A DNA stretch of 64,000 nucleotides, taken from the NCBI GenBank assembly GCA_964399545.1, contig CAYNRG010000001.1, positions 124,001 through 188,000 of the forward strand, in the 5' to 3' direction. The notes beneath the pieces were generated by a model that saw only the letters and a list, made by a program, of their open reading frames with translations, was not told the origin of the DNA and did not search any database. The DNA is from CAYNRG01 sp964399545 (GTDB taxonomy: Bacteria > Bacillota_I > Bacilli_A > Erysipelotrichales > Erysipelotrichaceae). Positions 39,805-48,671 of this stretch are shown here, piece by piece. The position numbers were made by a program, and so were the translations under genes. The stretch's first letter is position 1. Each line of letters opens with the position of its first letter.

Positions 39805-41782
39805 TGATACCTATCTTCCTGAGATTAATGGCGTTGCAACAAGTGTTCATACTTTACGTCAAGTATTGGAGAAAAGGGGCCATACTGTTTTCGTAATAAC
39901 TACAAAATCTAATCAATCTGAAGGAGAAGAAGATCCCTGTGTATTGAGATTTTCAGGTATTGAATTAAAGAAATTATATGGATATGTAATGACTAGTCCT
40001 ATTCAAATTCAAGCATATAAAAAAATAAAAGAGATGGAGTTAGATTTAATTCATACGCATACGGAGTTTAGTGTTGGGATTTTTGCACGTATTGTCGCAA
40101 AAATGCAAAATTTGCCTTTAGTAAGCACGTATCACACCACTTACGAAGACTATACTCACTATGTGAATATTATCAATTCTGAGCGGGTAGATCGTTTAGC
40201 AAAGAAGGCAGTTTCACGTTTGAGTCGCTTGTATATAGATTCAAGTACAGAAGTTATTTCACCTAGCCATAAAACAAAAATGATGCTAGAGGGATATAAA
40301 GTCAAGAAAAATATACATGTTGTCCCTACAGGTTTAGATTTAAAACGCTTTTGTCCTACTCCAGAAACGCTTGCTAAGGGGCAAGAAATTCGGAGTAGTT
40401 TAGGAGTAACTAAAGAAGAGTTTTTAATTGTTTATTTAGGAAGAGTTGCCCAAGAGAAGAGCATTGATCTTTTAATTGATGGGCTTGCAGAATTGCGAAA
40501 AGAAAAAGTTGGAGTAAAACTATTGATTGTCGGAGCAGGGCCTGAAGAAGATGACTTAAAATTGAAAGCAAAAGAATTGAATATTCAGAATGAAGTTTTA
40601 TTTGTAGGAAAGAAAACAGCGGAAGAAGTCCCGTTATATTATCAAGCAAGTGATTGTTTCTCTTCAGCATCCATAACCGAAACTCAAGGGATGACATACA
40701 TTGAAGCGTTAGCGACAGGTCTTCCAGTTGTAACGCGTCCAGATGAAGTTTTGGATGAATTGGTAATTGAGGGTGAAACTGGGTATTATTTTAAAACACC
40801 AGAAGAGTTTAGTGGAAAAATTCAAAAGTTAATGTCTCTATCTGATGAAGAAAAAGAGAAAATAGCAGTTCAAGCAATGATGCGAGTAAAACCATATGAT
40901 GAAGCTGTTTTTTATAAAAATTTGGTTAAAGTGTATGAGGCGGCTATTGCAAATTACACAAATTTATATCGTATTGATAAAATTCGATTAAAGAGTGACT
41001 ATGTACAATTAACTTTGATTGCACCACAAAAAGATAATATAAAAATTTTGGTTTCTGTGGACACTTACTTTCAATTAGGATATAGAAAAGGCAGACAATT
41101 AACACCAGAAGAGGTGGACATCTTGTTAGAGATGGAAGTTTCTGTTAAAGCTTATCAGTCTTGCTTAAGAAAGCTTGCAATGAAAGATCGAACAAGAAAA
41201 GAGATGTATGATTGGCTAACACAAAATACAGAATTGGATATTGCAGAAATCAATCAAATTATTGATAAGCTAGAAGAAAAAGGATTTATTGATGATAGAC
41301 AATACGTTAAAGATTCAGTAACTTTTATGAAAGCAACTCTTGTAGGTGAACAAAAAATATACAGGAATTTGAGGAAAAAAGGAATTCCGGTGGAATTGAT
41401 TCAAGAAATTCTTGAAGAAGAGAGAGATGAGGATAAAGAATATAGTAATGCTTTGAAATGGGCTCAAAAAATTCAGCCAACAATTCGTGATAAATCTGTT
41501 AAAATGAAGAAAAATGTGATGTATCAAAAAATGGCAAACCAAGGATATCGCGGAGAAATCTTGAATCGAGTTATCGAAAGCCTTGATTTTTCAAATGATA
41601 AACGTATGGAAATGGACTCATTGAGAAGGGTTGCGGGAAAAGCGAAGAAAAGGTATGAAAAAAAGAATTCAGGATATGAGTTAAGAAATAAAGTGTATTG
41701 CTATTGTGCGACTCAAGGATTTGAATCAGAGGAAATTTATGCCATCTTAGATGAAATGGAGTGGAATGATGAAAAAGGTTAA
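39785..41782 (+). CDS. Fused GT4 glucosyl-diacylglycerol synthase-like enzyme and RecX
   Basis: A 665-residue uninterrupted frame with two unrelated halves. Residues ~1-395 form a GT4 enzyme of the monoglucosyl-diacylglycerol synthase (LafA/DgkS-like) type: MRVGLFSDTYLPEINGVATS, STYHTTYEDYTHY and the EX7E motif ETQGMTYIE. Residues ~397-665 align with whole RecX (three-helix repeats: TRKEMYDWLTQN, LEEKGFIDDRQYVKDSV, IYRNLRKKGIPVELI), the RecA filament regulator. AAGGAAGGAG precedes the start. No internal stop, frameshift or strong internal start with a ribosome binding site is seen near the junction (~40930-41000). It overlaps the flippase gene by 20 bases and yhaM by 14. Confidence 0.85.
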   Translation: MRVGLFSDTYLPEINGVATSVHTLRQVLEKRGHTVFVITTKSNQSEGEEDPCVLRFSGIELKKLYGYVMTSPIQIQAYKKIKEMELDLIHTHTEFSVGIFARIVAKMQNLPLVSTYHTTYEDYTHYVNIINSERVDRLAKKAVSRLSRLYIDSSTEVISPSHKTKMMLEGYKVKKNIHVVPTGLDLKRFCPTPETLAKGQEIRSSLGVTKEEFLIVYLGRVAQEKSIDLLIDGLAELRKEKVGVKLLIVGAGPEEDDLKLKAKELNIQNEVLFVGKKTAEEVPLYYQASDCFSSASITETQGMTYIEALATGLPVVTRPDEVLDELVIEGETGYYFKTPEEFSGKIQKLMSLSDEEKEKIAVQAMMRVKPYDEAVFYKNLVKVYEAAIANYTNLYRIDKIRLKSDYVQLTLIAPQKDNIKILVSVDTYFQLGYRKGRQLTPEEVDILLEMEVSVKAYQSCLRKLAMKDRTRKEMYDWLTQNTELDIAEINQIIDKLEEKGFIDDRQYVKDSVTFMKATLVGEQKIYRNLRKKGIPVELIQEILEEERDEDKEYSNALKWAQKIQPTIRDKSVKMKKNVMYQKMANQGYRGEILNRVIESLDFSNDKRMEMDSLRRVAGKAKKRYEKKNSGYELRNKVYCYCATQGFESEEIYAILDEMEWNDEKG

Positions 41783-42707
41783 TGAATTTTTAGAAAAAGA
41801 TAGTTTGAAACAACCAATGTTGGTGAAAAATTTGATTAAAGGAGTAACACAAAAGGGTGCTCCTTATGCATCTTTGGTTCTTCAAGATGCAACGGGGACA
41901 ATTGATGGAAAAATTTGGGATTTAAAACCTGCTCAGGAAAGTCTAATTAAGGTTGGTGAAGTGCAGTTAATTTCTTGTGAAGTGCTTCGATATAATGGTG
42001 CATTACAGTTGAGAGTTCATTCTGTTGAATCACTTGACCAAACTACTGTAGATTTGGCTCAGTTTGTGATTGCTTCAAAGGTATCTAATGATGAATTAAG
42101 AGCAGAAATAAATTCAACAATTCATTCTATTAAAAATGAATGCTACCATGCTATTTTGGTGAATTTATTTGAGGAATTGGGTGAAAAGTTTTATCAATAC
42201 CCAGCAGCGACTCGTAACCACCACAGTTTTTTAGGTGGATTGGCGACTCATGTTTTAGGAATGATTAAGCTAGGAGAACAAATATGTTTGTTGTATCCGC
42301 AATTATCAAGAGATTTATTATTATCGGGAATTCTTGTGCATGATTTAGGGAAAGTGATAGAACTTTCTGGCCCGATTGCTCCAGAGTATACAATAGAAGG
42401 AAAATTAACTGGACATATCTCGATTATGCATGGCTATGTGATGGAAATTGCAAAGAATCTGGGATATGAAGGAAGAGAAGAAGTGTTGTTATTGCGTCAT
42501 TGTATTTTATCTCACCATGGAGAGTATGAATACGGATCTCCTATCTTACCGTTGGTCCAAGAAGCAGAAGTACTAAGCTTTATTGATAATTTAGATGCTC
42601 GCTTGAATACACTAGAGACGGTTTTAAATGCGACAGAAGAAGGAACATTTACGCAACGTGTCTTTGCGATGGAAAATCGATCCTTTTACAAGCCCACTAT
42701 AAAATAA
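41769..42707 (+). CDS. yhaM: 3'-5' exoribonuclease YhaM
   Basis: A 312-residue YhaM/Cbf1 exonuclease. The N-terminal OB fold (~10-90) contains KGAPYASLVLQDATGTIDGKIWD. The HD domain has the RNHHSFLGGLATHV block, ILVHDLGKVIELSGP and LSHHGEYEYGSP, and the end is ENRSFYKP as in B. subtilis. Start choice: ATG at 41769, 7 bases after GGAG; the ATG at 41766 or the frame from 41751 is possible. It begins inside the glycosyltransferase-RecX gene. A terminator follows. Confidence 0.93.
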   Translation: MKKVNEFLEKDSLKQPMLVKNLIKGVTQKGAPYASLVLQDATGTIDGKIWDLKPAQESLIKVGEVQLISCEVLRYNGALQLRVHSVESLDQTTVDLAQFVIASKVSNDELRAEINSTIHSIKNECYHAILVNLFEELGEKFYQYPAATRNHHSFLGGLATHVLGMIKLGEQICLLYPQLSRDLLLSGILVHDLGKVIELSGPIAPEYTIEGKLTGHISIMHGYVMEIAKNLGYEGREEVLLLRHCILSHHGEYEYGSPILPLVQEAEVLSFIDNLDARLNTLETVLNATEEGTFTQRVFAMENRSFYKPTIK

Positions 42708-42709
42708 AA

Positions 42710-42752
42710 GAATTGAATTAAGCAAGAAATGGCTTAATTCAACTCTTTTTTT
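42710..42752. terminator. Terminator between yhaM and hit
   Basis: An 11-bp stem (42713-42723 with 42732-42742) followed on the plus strand by seven T residues. It reaches the stop of convergent hit and may serve both genes. Confidence 0.8.
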
Positions 42753-43143
42753 AATCGATAATTTGTTTTAATAAAGCAGCACAGTCAATTTCTTGTGTCT
42801 GATGTTGTATTGAGAATTGATCATTATCTCCATATCGGGGAATGATGTGAAAATGAAGGTGGTTAACAAGTTGCCCAGAGATTGCTCCGGAATTGCTAAG
42901 ATAGTTGAAACCTTTTGCTCCACATTTTTCTTTTAATAAGTTAGCAATTTTAGGTAAAGTGATTGCTATGTGAGTCATAGTTTCTTCATCTGCTTCCTCA
43001 ATACATTGGATATGCTTTTTTGGAATAACTAAGGTGTGGCCGAGAGTCATTGGGTTAATGTCCAAAAAGGCCAAAACATTTTCGGTTTCATAAATTTTAT
43101 GACAAGGTAAGTCATTTTGAACAATTTTACAAAAAATACACAT
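42751..43143 (-). CDS. hit: HIT family nucleotide hydrolase
   Basis: A 130-residue histidine-triad protein of the HinT/Hit branch, which hydrolyses nucleoside phosphoramidates and related compounds. The triad is HLHFHIIPR near residue 97. The N-terminal zinc-type CIFCKIV and DINPMTLGHTLVIPKKH are typical. AAGGAGG precedes the ATG. In B. subtilis hit, yhaM and prsA are also close neighbours. No clear promoter was recognised in the 185-base gap upstream. Confidence 0.93.
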   Translation of the reverse strand: MCIFCKIVQNDLPCHKIYETENVLAFLDINPMTLGHTLVIPKKHIQCIEEADEETMTHIAITLPKIANLLKEKCGAKGFNYLSNSGAISGQLVNHLHFHIIPRYGDNDQFSIQHQTQEIDCAALLKQIID

Positions 43144-43300
43144 AAGTCCTCCTTATTTAATAATTTAGGTATACTTTAATTTAAACTCATTTCTGCCTAT
43201 ATCAATAGTTGCTTCTGTATTTAAAAGAATTGTGGATAAATTAAAGTAATCAAAAATTAATCTACTTAGTTTAAGTATTGACATCATTATACAAGATAAA

Positions 43301-43333
43301 TAAAAAAAAGAATAGGCGAAAGTTTCGCCTATT
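43301..43333 (-). terminator. Terminator of the prsA operon
   Basis: An 11-bp stem (43311-43321 with 43323-43333) that includes the stop codon of the last gene. It is followed on the minus strand by an eight-T run. Confidence 0.85.
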
Positions 43334-44186
43334 TTAAGTATTGAGAATAATTCTTAGTTAGAAGATCCAATAGTGTTTTATCATATACATTAAATTTGTA
43401 TTGATTAAAATAGAATAAATCACATTCAGAAATAACAGGACTTAGAACAGATAAGGCTGTTATAACTTCTTCTCTCATAGCTTCTGAATCTGTTTCTAGT
43501 ATTTGAACAATAAAGAAGTTTTCGACAGAAGCACCAACTAAGATATCCGAAATTTTTGGTTCCTCTGAATCTGAGATGTATGAAGATATTCCTACATCTA
43601 GATTGGATTGAGTGGTATAGATTGTCTCATTTCCATCAGTTAAAGAAGAGTGAGTAGATAGGATGTCGCTAACAGATTCACCAGACTCTAATGCAACTTT
43701 AACATCATTCGCCTCTTCTTCGGTAGAGAAGCTTAATACGACAGCTTTTCTTGGTTTGTAAGTGTTCACAAGAGTTTGGAAATTACTATCAACGTATTTC
43801 TTTGCAAGAGCAACTGATTTTTCAGATGCCATAAGATTGTTTTCATAGAAATCTTCTTCATCCTTAAAACCAGAAGCTTGAATAGTAGTTAAGAAAGAGT
43901 CCTGATAAATCATTTTATAAAATTCTAAAGTTGAATCTGCATTTTCACGCATCTCATCTGTAATTTCAATTTCGTTTTCCCAAATGAAGTTAGTAGCCAT
44001 ACTAACAGCGCTGTAACCTGCATCACGTTCGACTAATAAATCAAACAGTTGATTTTTGCGGATAGTGGTATCGCCGATAGTAAACAGGGCTTCATTTTTA
44101 TCTTTTATTTCGACCTGAGCATCAGAACATCCAACTAAACCAACTAAAACTAGTGTAGCAACAAGGAATATAGTTATTTTTTTCAT
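43329..44186 (-). CDS. PrsA/SurA-like foldase lipoprotein without a parvulin core
   Basis: A 285-residue lipoprotein. The signal peptide ends in the lipobox LVGC at about residue 20. The rest resembles the helical chaperone part of PrsA/SurA proteins (EITDEMRENADSTLEFYKM and similar), with the region RKAVVLSFSTEEEANDVKVALESGE recalling a reduced PpiC module. The conserved parvulin GGxLG and final His block are missing. The ATG at 44186 with GGAGGTG upstream is chosen; it lies one base after the stop of the upstream prsA, so the two are co-translated. The function is probably assisted folding outside the membrane. Confidence 0.7.
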   Translation of the reverse strand: MKKITIFLVATLVLVGLVGCSDAQVEIKDKNEALFTIGDTTIRKNQLFDLLVERDAGYSAVSMATNFIWENEIEITDEMRENADSTLEFYKMIYQDSFLTTIQASGFKDEEDFYENNLMASEKSVALAKKYVDSNFQTLVNTYKPRKAVVLSFSTEEEANDVKVALESGESVSDILSTHSSLTDGNETIYTTQSNLDVGISSYISDSEEPKISDILVGASVENFFIVQILETDSEAMREEVITALSVLSPVISECDLFYFNQYKFNVYDKTLLDLLTKNYSQYLK

Positions 44187-44187
44187 T

Positions 44188-45183
44188 TTACTCTTCACCT
44201 CCGTTGTTAAGTCCAAAGTATTCTAATAATTTTTGTTCTAGGGCTTCATCAGCAAAAGTGACTCCTAGCTCTTTTGATTTTTCCCAAAGGGCTTTTGAAG
44301 AGACAGTAGGATTTTTTGTGAAGAAAGCTTCATAGAAAGACTGAGGCTCTAATTCCATAATTTTTTCAAAAGTTGCAGCATCACAACGAATAAGGTGATA
44401 ACCATAATCAGTTTTAATCCATTCGCTAGTTTCTCCTTCTTGTAAGGCTAAAGAAGCACTTAAAAATTCTGGAACATAAGAAGTACTTGAATCAGATAAA
44501 CCTAAATATCCACCAGCAACAGCTGAACCTGGATCATCAGAGTAAGATATAGCTACTTCTTCGAAGCTAGTGTTATTTGATAAAGCTTCTTCAACAGCTG
44601 CAATTTTTTCTAACTCCTCATCAGAAGGGTTCTCAGGATCTTCCATTTTGATAAGGATATGACTTAATATACGTGGTTGGGATTCCTCCATATAAGGTGG
44701 AATTAACTCATCTTTATGTTGAGTAAGATACTCTTCAGGTATTTTTGAATTTTTGATGGTAAATAAGAAATAATCATCTAAGTCCTCAATGCCACCAGTA
44801 AATCCATATGTTCGTAAAATTGAGTCAATAATTTCTTCGCTTGCAGCGACACTTCCGTATTGAGAAACGTATTGATTTAGAGCGCTGTCAGCTAATAATT
44901 TAGCTTGGGTTTTCATTTCTTCAGTTGTTTCTATTGCTTTTTCTGAAACGGTCATCTGAAATAAAACAGCGGTAGTTGAAATACCTAAAGTATCATTTAG
45001 TTGATCATAGTACTCATCGGCAGTTACATTTTTTTCTCCAATTGAGAAGATAATATCATCGCCTCCAATAGTCTTTCCAGGAACTGTATTTTTTACTGTA
45101 TCTGAAGCAAAGTAAATCACAATCCCTAAAAAGAATAAGCTAATAAATGTAAGTACACCATATTTTTTAAAAAATTCTAACAT
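44188..45183 (-). CDS. prsA: Membrane-anchored parvulin-type peptidyl-prolyl isomerase (PrsA-like)
   Basis: A 331-residue secretion foldase. An N-terminal membrane helix (~9-28) replaces the lipoprotein signal seen in Bacillus PrsA. A SurA-N-like helical region is followed by a parvulin domain (~165-270): RILSHILIKM, FEEVAISYSDDPGSAVAGGYLG and the closing YGYHLIRCD. The domain looks complete and likely active on proteins outside the membrane. AAGGAGG precedes the ATG. It forms an operon with the following foldase lipoprotein. Confidence 0.88.
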   Translation of the reverse strand: MLEFFKKYGVLTFISLFFLGIVIYFASDTVKNTVPGKTIGGDDIIFSIGEKNVTADEYYDQLNDTLGISTTAVLFQMTVSEKAIETTEEMKTQAKLLADSALNQYVSQYGSVAASEEIIDSILRTYGFTGGIEDLDDYFLFTIKNSKIPEEYLTQHKDELIPPYMEESQPRILSHILIKMEDPENPSDEELEKIAAVEEALSNNTSFEEVAISYSDDPGSAVAGGYLGLSDSSTSYVPEFLSASLALQEGETSEWIKTDYGYHLIRCDAATFEKIMELEPQSFYEAFFTKNPTVSSKALWEKSKELGVTFADEALEQKLLEYFGLNNGGEE

Positions 45184-45209
45184 GTTTTCCTCCTTTGAAA
45201 CGCTTTACT

Positions 45210-45238
45210 ATTATAGAGTATTTGCTATTTTTTTGCAA
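45210..45238 (-). promoter_or_regulatory. Promoter of the prsA operon
   Basis: On the minus strand TTGCAA (45238-45233), a 17-base spacer and TATAAT (45215-45210), 27 bases before prsA. Confidence 0.75.
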
Positions 45239-45318
45239 TTTTAATTCTTAAAGTTGAGGAAAAACGTAGAAAAAACTAGAAAATATAGATAATAATTCAC
45301 AAGGTTAATAGATAAATA

Positions 45319-45327
45319 TGGTATAAT
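45319..45327 (+). promoter_or_regulatory. Extended -10 promoter of the suf operon
   Basis: TGGTATAAT, 39 bases before sufC. TTCACA at 45296-45301 is the best -35 but sits 20 bases away. No iron-regulator site was recognised. Confidence 0.55.
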
Positions 45328-45366
45328 TCAATAGAAATAATATATAAGACAGAAAGGTGAATGATG

Positions 45367-46191
45367 ATGAGTCAATTAAAAATAGAAAATCTTCATGTTG
45401 AGATTGAAGGTAAAAAAATATTAAAAGGAGTTAGTTTAACAATAAATGAGCATGAGGTTCATGCTTTAATGGGGCCGAATGGTAATGGGAAAAGTACATT
45501 GCTATCTGCAATTATGGGACATCCTAAATATAAAGTAACAGAAGGAAGTATTACTTTGGATGGTAAAGATGTTTTGTCCATGAGTGTTGATGAGCGAAGT
45601 AGAGCGGGTCTTTTTTTAGCCATGCAGTATCCGCAAGAAGTTCCAGGGGTGACAAATAGTGACTTTTTGCGCGCTGCGATGAATGTGAGAAGAGAAAGGC
45701 CAATCCCTTTGTTTTCTTTTATAAAGGAGATGGAGAAGAGTATTCAAGAATTAGAAATGAAACCTGATCTAGCGCATCGTTTCTTAAATGAAGGTTTTTC
45801 AGGTGGAGAAAAGAAGCGAAATGAAATCGTTCAAATGAAATTATTGAAACCAACAATTGCGATGTTAGATGAAATTGATAGTGGATTAGATGTTGATGCG
45901 CTTCATTTAGTAGCAAAGGCATTATCTGAGCTAAAGAGAGAAACAGAAGTAGGTCTAGTTGTGGTATCTCATTATGAGCGGTTTTATCAATTAGTACAAC
46001 CTACTCATGTACATATCTTAGTGAATGGTGAGATTTTAATTGAAGGTGGTTCTGATTTAGTGACTAAAGTCGACCAGGAAGGTTATGATTGGGTTTATAA
46101 GCAATTTAATGTTCAACCAGTTCAGGAAGAGCAAAAACCCGCAGTATTTAGCTTAGGAAACTGCGCTGCTAGCAAAAAAGGAGCAGAGTGA
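45367..46191 (+). CDS. sufC: Fe-S assembly ATPase SufC
   Basis: A 274-residue ABC-type soluble ATPase of the SufBCD scaffold. It has Walker A GPNGNGKSTLL, the signature FSGGEKKRNEI and Walker B IAMLDEIDSGLDVDAL. Three ATGs stand in tandem (45361, 45364, 45367); the third is 7 bases from the AAAGGTG site and matches family starts. It opens the sufC-D-S-U-B operon and overlaps sufD by one base. Confidence 0.95.
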   Translation: MSQLKIENLHVEIEGKKILKGVSLTINEHEVHALMGPNGNGKSTLLSAIMGHPKYKVTEGSITLDGKDVLSMSVDERSRAGLFLAMQYPQEVPGVTNSDFLRAAMNVRRERPIPLFSFIKEMEKSIQELEMKPDLAHRFLNEGFSGGEKKRNEIVQMKLLKPTIAMLDEIDSGLDVDALHLVAKALSELKRETEVGLVVVSHYERFYQLVQPTHVHILVNGEILIEGGSDLVTKVDQEGYDWVYKQFNVQPVQEEQKPAVFSLGNCAASKKGAE

Positions 46192-47003
46192 TGAGTCTGA
46201 TTGAAAAAGGTGGAGTGATTGATGAGGTCATTCAAGATGGATATAGTGAAAAAATAATTGATACTCAAGATGTTTTAGAATTAAATTTAGTTTGTGACCA
46301 ACAATCAGATCTTTTTATCCGAATAAAAAATAATCCACAGCTGAATTTGAATGTTCAAGTGTTATCGGAAGCATCATGTACAGTTTTTCTGTGGAATGAG
46401 TCGCAATTGCCAATTCAACTGAATGAGAATTACGAAGTACAAAAAAATGGAGTTCTTAAAATTGCTTATGGAGATTGTCATACTCAAGAAGTGACAAGGA
46501 AAGTTAATCTTGAGCTAAAAAGCAGAGGTGCTCAAGCTATTGTGAAAAGTTCAATTTTATGTCAAACAAGAAAAGAAAATCAGATTCAGTGCACATCACA
46601 GGCACCACATACTTCGTGCATTATGGAAAATTATAGTGTGCTTACTGAAGGAGGTAAGTACATGATGGAAGCGATTGGCTCTATTGAGAAGGGAGCTTTT
46701 AGTTCGAAATCTCATCAAATATCTAGAGCGTTAACAGTGAAAGATAATCAGCAAGCTACCATTACTCCTCAATTATTGATTGAAGAAAATGATGTGGAAG
46801 CAAGCCATTCAACAAGTATAGGACAAATTGATGAAAACCAAATGGTTTACTTACAATCTAGAGGATTAACGAGAGATCAAGTTTTAAGTTTAATTACGAT
46901 GGGGTATTTACTACCTATTGCAAGTTTTATTGATCGTGAAGAATTGAAAGAAAGATTAATAACAGAGATAGAAAGTAAGGTGAAAGAGGCATGTTGGACA
47001 TAA
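46191..47003 (+). CDS. sufD: Fe-S assembly protein SufD, short form
   Basis: A 270-residue SufD-like scaffold subunit. The C-terminal beta-helix end and helical cap are well conserved (VEASHSTSIGQIDENQMVYLQSRGL, then LSLITMGYLLPI). The N-terminal helical domain and much of the early helix found in ~430-residue SufD proteins are missing. The frame is intact and all neighbours are complete, so it is probably a reduced but working subunit rather than a pseudogene. ATG at 46191 has AAGGAG 7 bases upstream. It overlaps sufS by 13 bases. Confidence 0.82.
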   Translation: MSLIEKGGVIDEVIQDGYSEKIIDTQDVLELNLVCDQQSDLFIRIKNNPQLNLNVQVLSEASCTVFLWNESQLPIQLNENYEVQKNGVLKIAYGDCHTQEVTRKVNLELKSRGAQAIVKSSILCQTRKENQIQCTSQAPHTSCIMENYSVLTEGGKYMMEAIGSIEKGAFSSKSHQISRALTVKDNQQATITPQLLIEENDVEASHSTSIGQIDENQMVYLQSRGLTRDQVLSLITMGYLLPIASFIDREELKERLITEIESKVKEACWT

Positions 47004-48208
47004 CTAAAATTCGAAATGATTTTCCGATGCTTCAAAATTCGAAAATGGTTTATTTGGATAATGCTGCAACAACTTTTAAGCCACAATGTGTTATTGATGC
47101 AGTGATGAAATATTACACTGCCATGAGCGTTAATGTGCATCGAGGAGATTATGATTTATCTTATCAAGTTTCGAAGGAGTATGAAGATACAAGAGAAGAA
47201 GTCGCAAGCTTTATTAACGCTCAGGCAAAAGAAGTTGTTTTTACTTCTGGAGCTAGTGAAGCGCTTAATTTAGTAGCCTATGGATATGGAAGAAGAAAGC
47301 TTAAAAAAGGAGATATTATTTTATCGACTGAAGCTGAGCATGCTTCCAATATTTTGCCATGGTTTAAAGTCTGTGAGGAAACTGGAGCGACGATTCAGTT
47401 TATTCCTTTGACAGACCAAGGAGAATGTACTATTGATGCCTTCAAAAAAGTTATGAATGATCGAGTTAAGGTGGTCACTTTAGCAAACGTTTCCAATGTT
47501 TTGGGTTATGTTCAACCTATTGAAGAAATAACAAGAATTGCTCATGAGTTTGGTGCTGTTGTTGTTTGTGATGGTGCGCAATCAGTTCCCCATATTCAAT
47601 GTGATGTTCAGTTGTGGGGGGTAGATTTTTTAGCCTTTAGTGCTCATAAAATGTGTGGGCCGACAGGAGTAGGTATATTATATGGAAAGTATGAACTACT
47701 TCAAGATATGGAACCATTTCTTTTTGGAGGAGGAAGCAATGCCCGATTTGATATTTGTGGAAATATTTTATTGAAAGATGCTCCCTATAAATTTGAATCT
47801 GGGACACCAGCAATTGAAGGGGTTCTAGGATTAAGAGCGGCGATTCATTACTTAAAATCTATAGGAATGGAGAATATTCACCAGCACGAATTAGAGTTGA
47901 GAAATTATGCTGTAGAAAAATTGAAAGAATGCAGTAATATCAAGTTGTATAACGAAAATGCTCAAACAGGAATTATTACGTTTAACGTAGAAGGTGTTTT
48001 TGCTCAAGATGCTGCTAGCTACCTTAGCTCAAAAGGGATTGCAGTTCGCTCAGGAACTCATTGTGCGAAAATTTTAATTGATGTAATTCAAGCTTCAGAA
48101 ACGATACGAGCTTCATTCTACTTTTATAACACTAAAGAGGATGTAGATAAATTTATAGAAGCATGCCAAGAGATTACAGTAGAAAATTGCATAGATATCT
48201 TTTTTTAA
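46991..48208 (+). CDS. sufS: Cysteine desulfurase SufS
   Basis: A 405-residue PLP enzyme that takes sulfur from cysteine as an enzyme persulfide. The PLP lysine lies in FSAHKMCGPTGVG, VVVCDGAQSVPH supplies the PLP-binding Asp and Gln, and the active Cys lies in RSGTHCAKI near residue 358. The N-terminus IRNDFPMLQNSKMVYLDNAATT is typical of group II enzymes. It starts inside sufD with a GTAAGGTG-like site upstream, and sufU follows. Confidence 0.95.
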   Translation: MLDITKIRNDFPMLQNSKMVYLDNAATTFKPQCVIDAVMKYYTAMSVNVHRGDYDLSYQVSKEYEDTREEVASFINAQAKEVVFTSGASEALNLVAYGYGRRKLKKGDIILSTEAEHASNILPWFKVCEETGATIQFIPLTDQGECTIDAFKKVMNDRVKVVTLANVSNVLGYVQPIEEITRIAHEFGAVVVCDGAQSVPHIQCDVQLWGVDFLAFSAHKMCGPTGVGILYGKYELLQDMEPFLFGGGSNARFDICGNILLKDAPYKFESGTPAIEGVLGLRAAIHYLKSIGMENIHQHELELRNYAVEKLKECSNIKLYNENAQTGIITFNVEGVFAQDAASYLSSKGIAVRSGTHCAKILIDVIQASETIRASFYFYNTKEDVDKFIEACQEITVENCIDIFF

Positions 48209-48224
48209 AAGAAGGAGGAAGGAA

Positions 48225-48671
48225 ATGAAAAGATTATTAGATGACCCGGCTATTTTAAGAGAATTGATCATGGATCACTATCAATACCCAAGAAATCATG
48301 AATTAATTGAAGATGAAGAATATAGGTCGGTTCATATGTCTTCCGATTCGTGTATTGATGATATAACAGTTCAATCTAAAATTAAAGATGGAAAAATTTT
48401 AGATGTTCGTTTTGATGGAACTGCATGTACAATCGCAACAGCTTCGACTTCAATGATGACAGATTTACTAATAGGAAAATCTGTGCAAGATGCCAAAGCA
48501 ATTATAGAAAATTATTTTTTCATGATTGATGATCGGAACTATGATGAAGAACTTTTGCAAGAAGCCATTTCGATGAAGGGTGTTTCAAAACAGGCAAATC
48601 GAATTAAATGTGCAACAATTGGTTGGAAGGCGATACAGCAGATGATTGATGAAAGTGAGAAAAATGTATGA
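48225..48671 (+). CDS. sufU: Zinc-dependent sulfurtransferase SufU
   Basis: A 148-residue SufU, which accepts sulfur from SufS. All four zinc ligands of the B. subtilis protein can be placed: Cys and Asp in DSCIDD, Cys in GTACTIATAS and Cys in RIKCATIGW. The usual CGD is CID here. LRELIMDHYQYPRNH at the N-terminus is typical. AGGAGGAAGG precedes the ATG, and it overlaps sufB by 4 bases. Confidence 0.93.
   Translation: MKRLLDDPAILRELIMDHYQYPRNHELIEDEEYRSVHMSSDSCIDDITVQSKIKDGKILDVRFDGTACTIATASTSMMTDLLIGKSVQDAKAIIENYFFMIDDRNYDEELLQEAISMKGVSKQANRIKCATIGWKAIQQMIDESEKNV

Noticed and set aside
39785..41782. Sequencing error as the cause of the glycosyltransferase-RecX fusion
   Set aside because: The frame is continuous across the junction with normal codon use, and no lost stop or restart signal is evident near 40930-41000. 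It cannot be fully excluded without reads.
46191..47003. sufD as a pseudogene
   Set aside because: The frame is intact with a good ribosome binding site, and overlaps with sufC and sufS argue for active translation.
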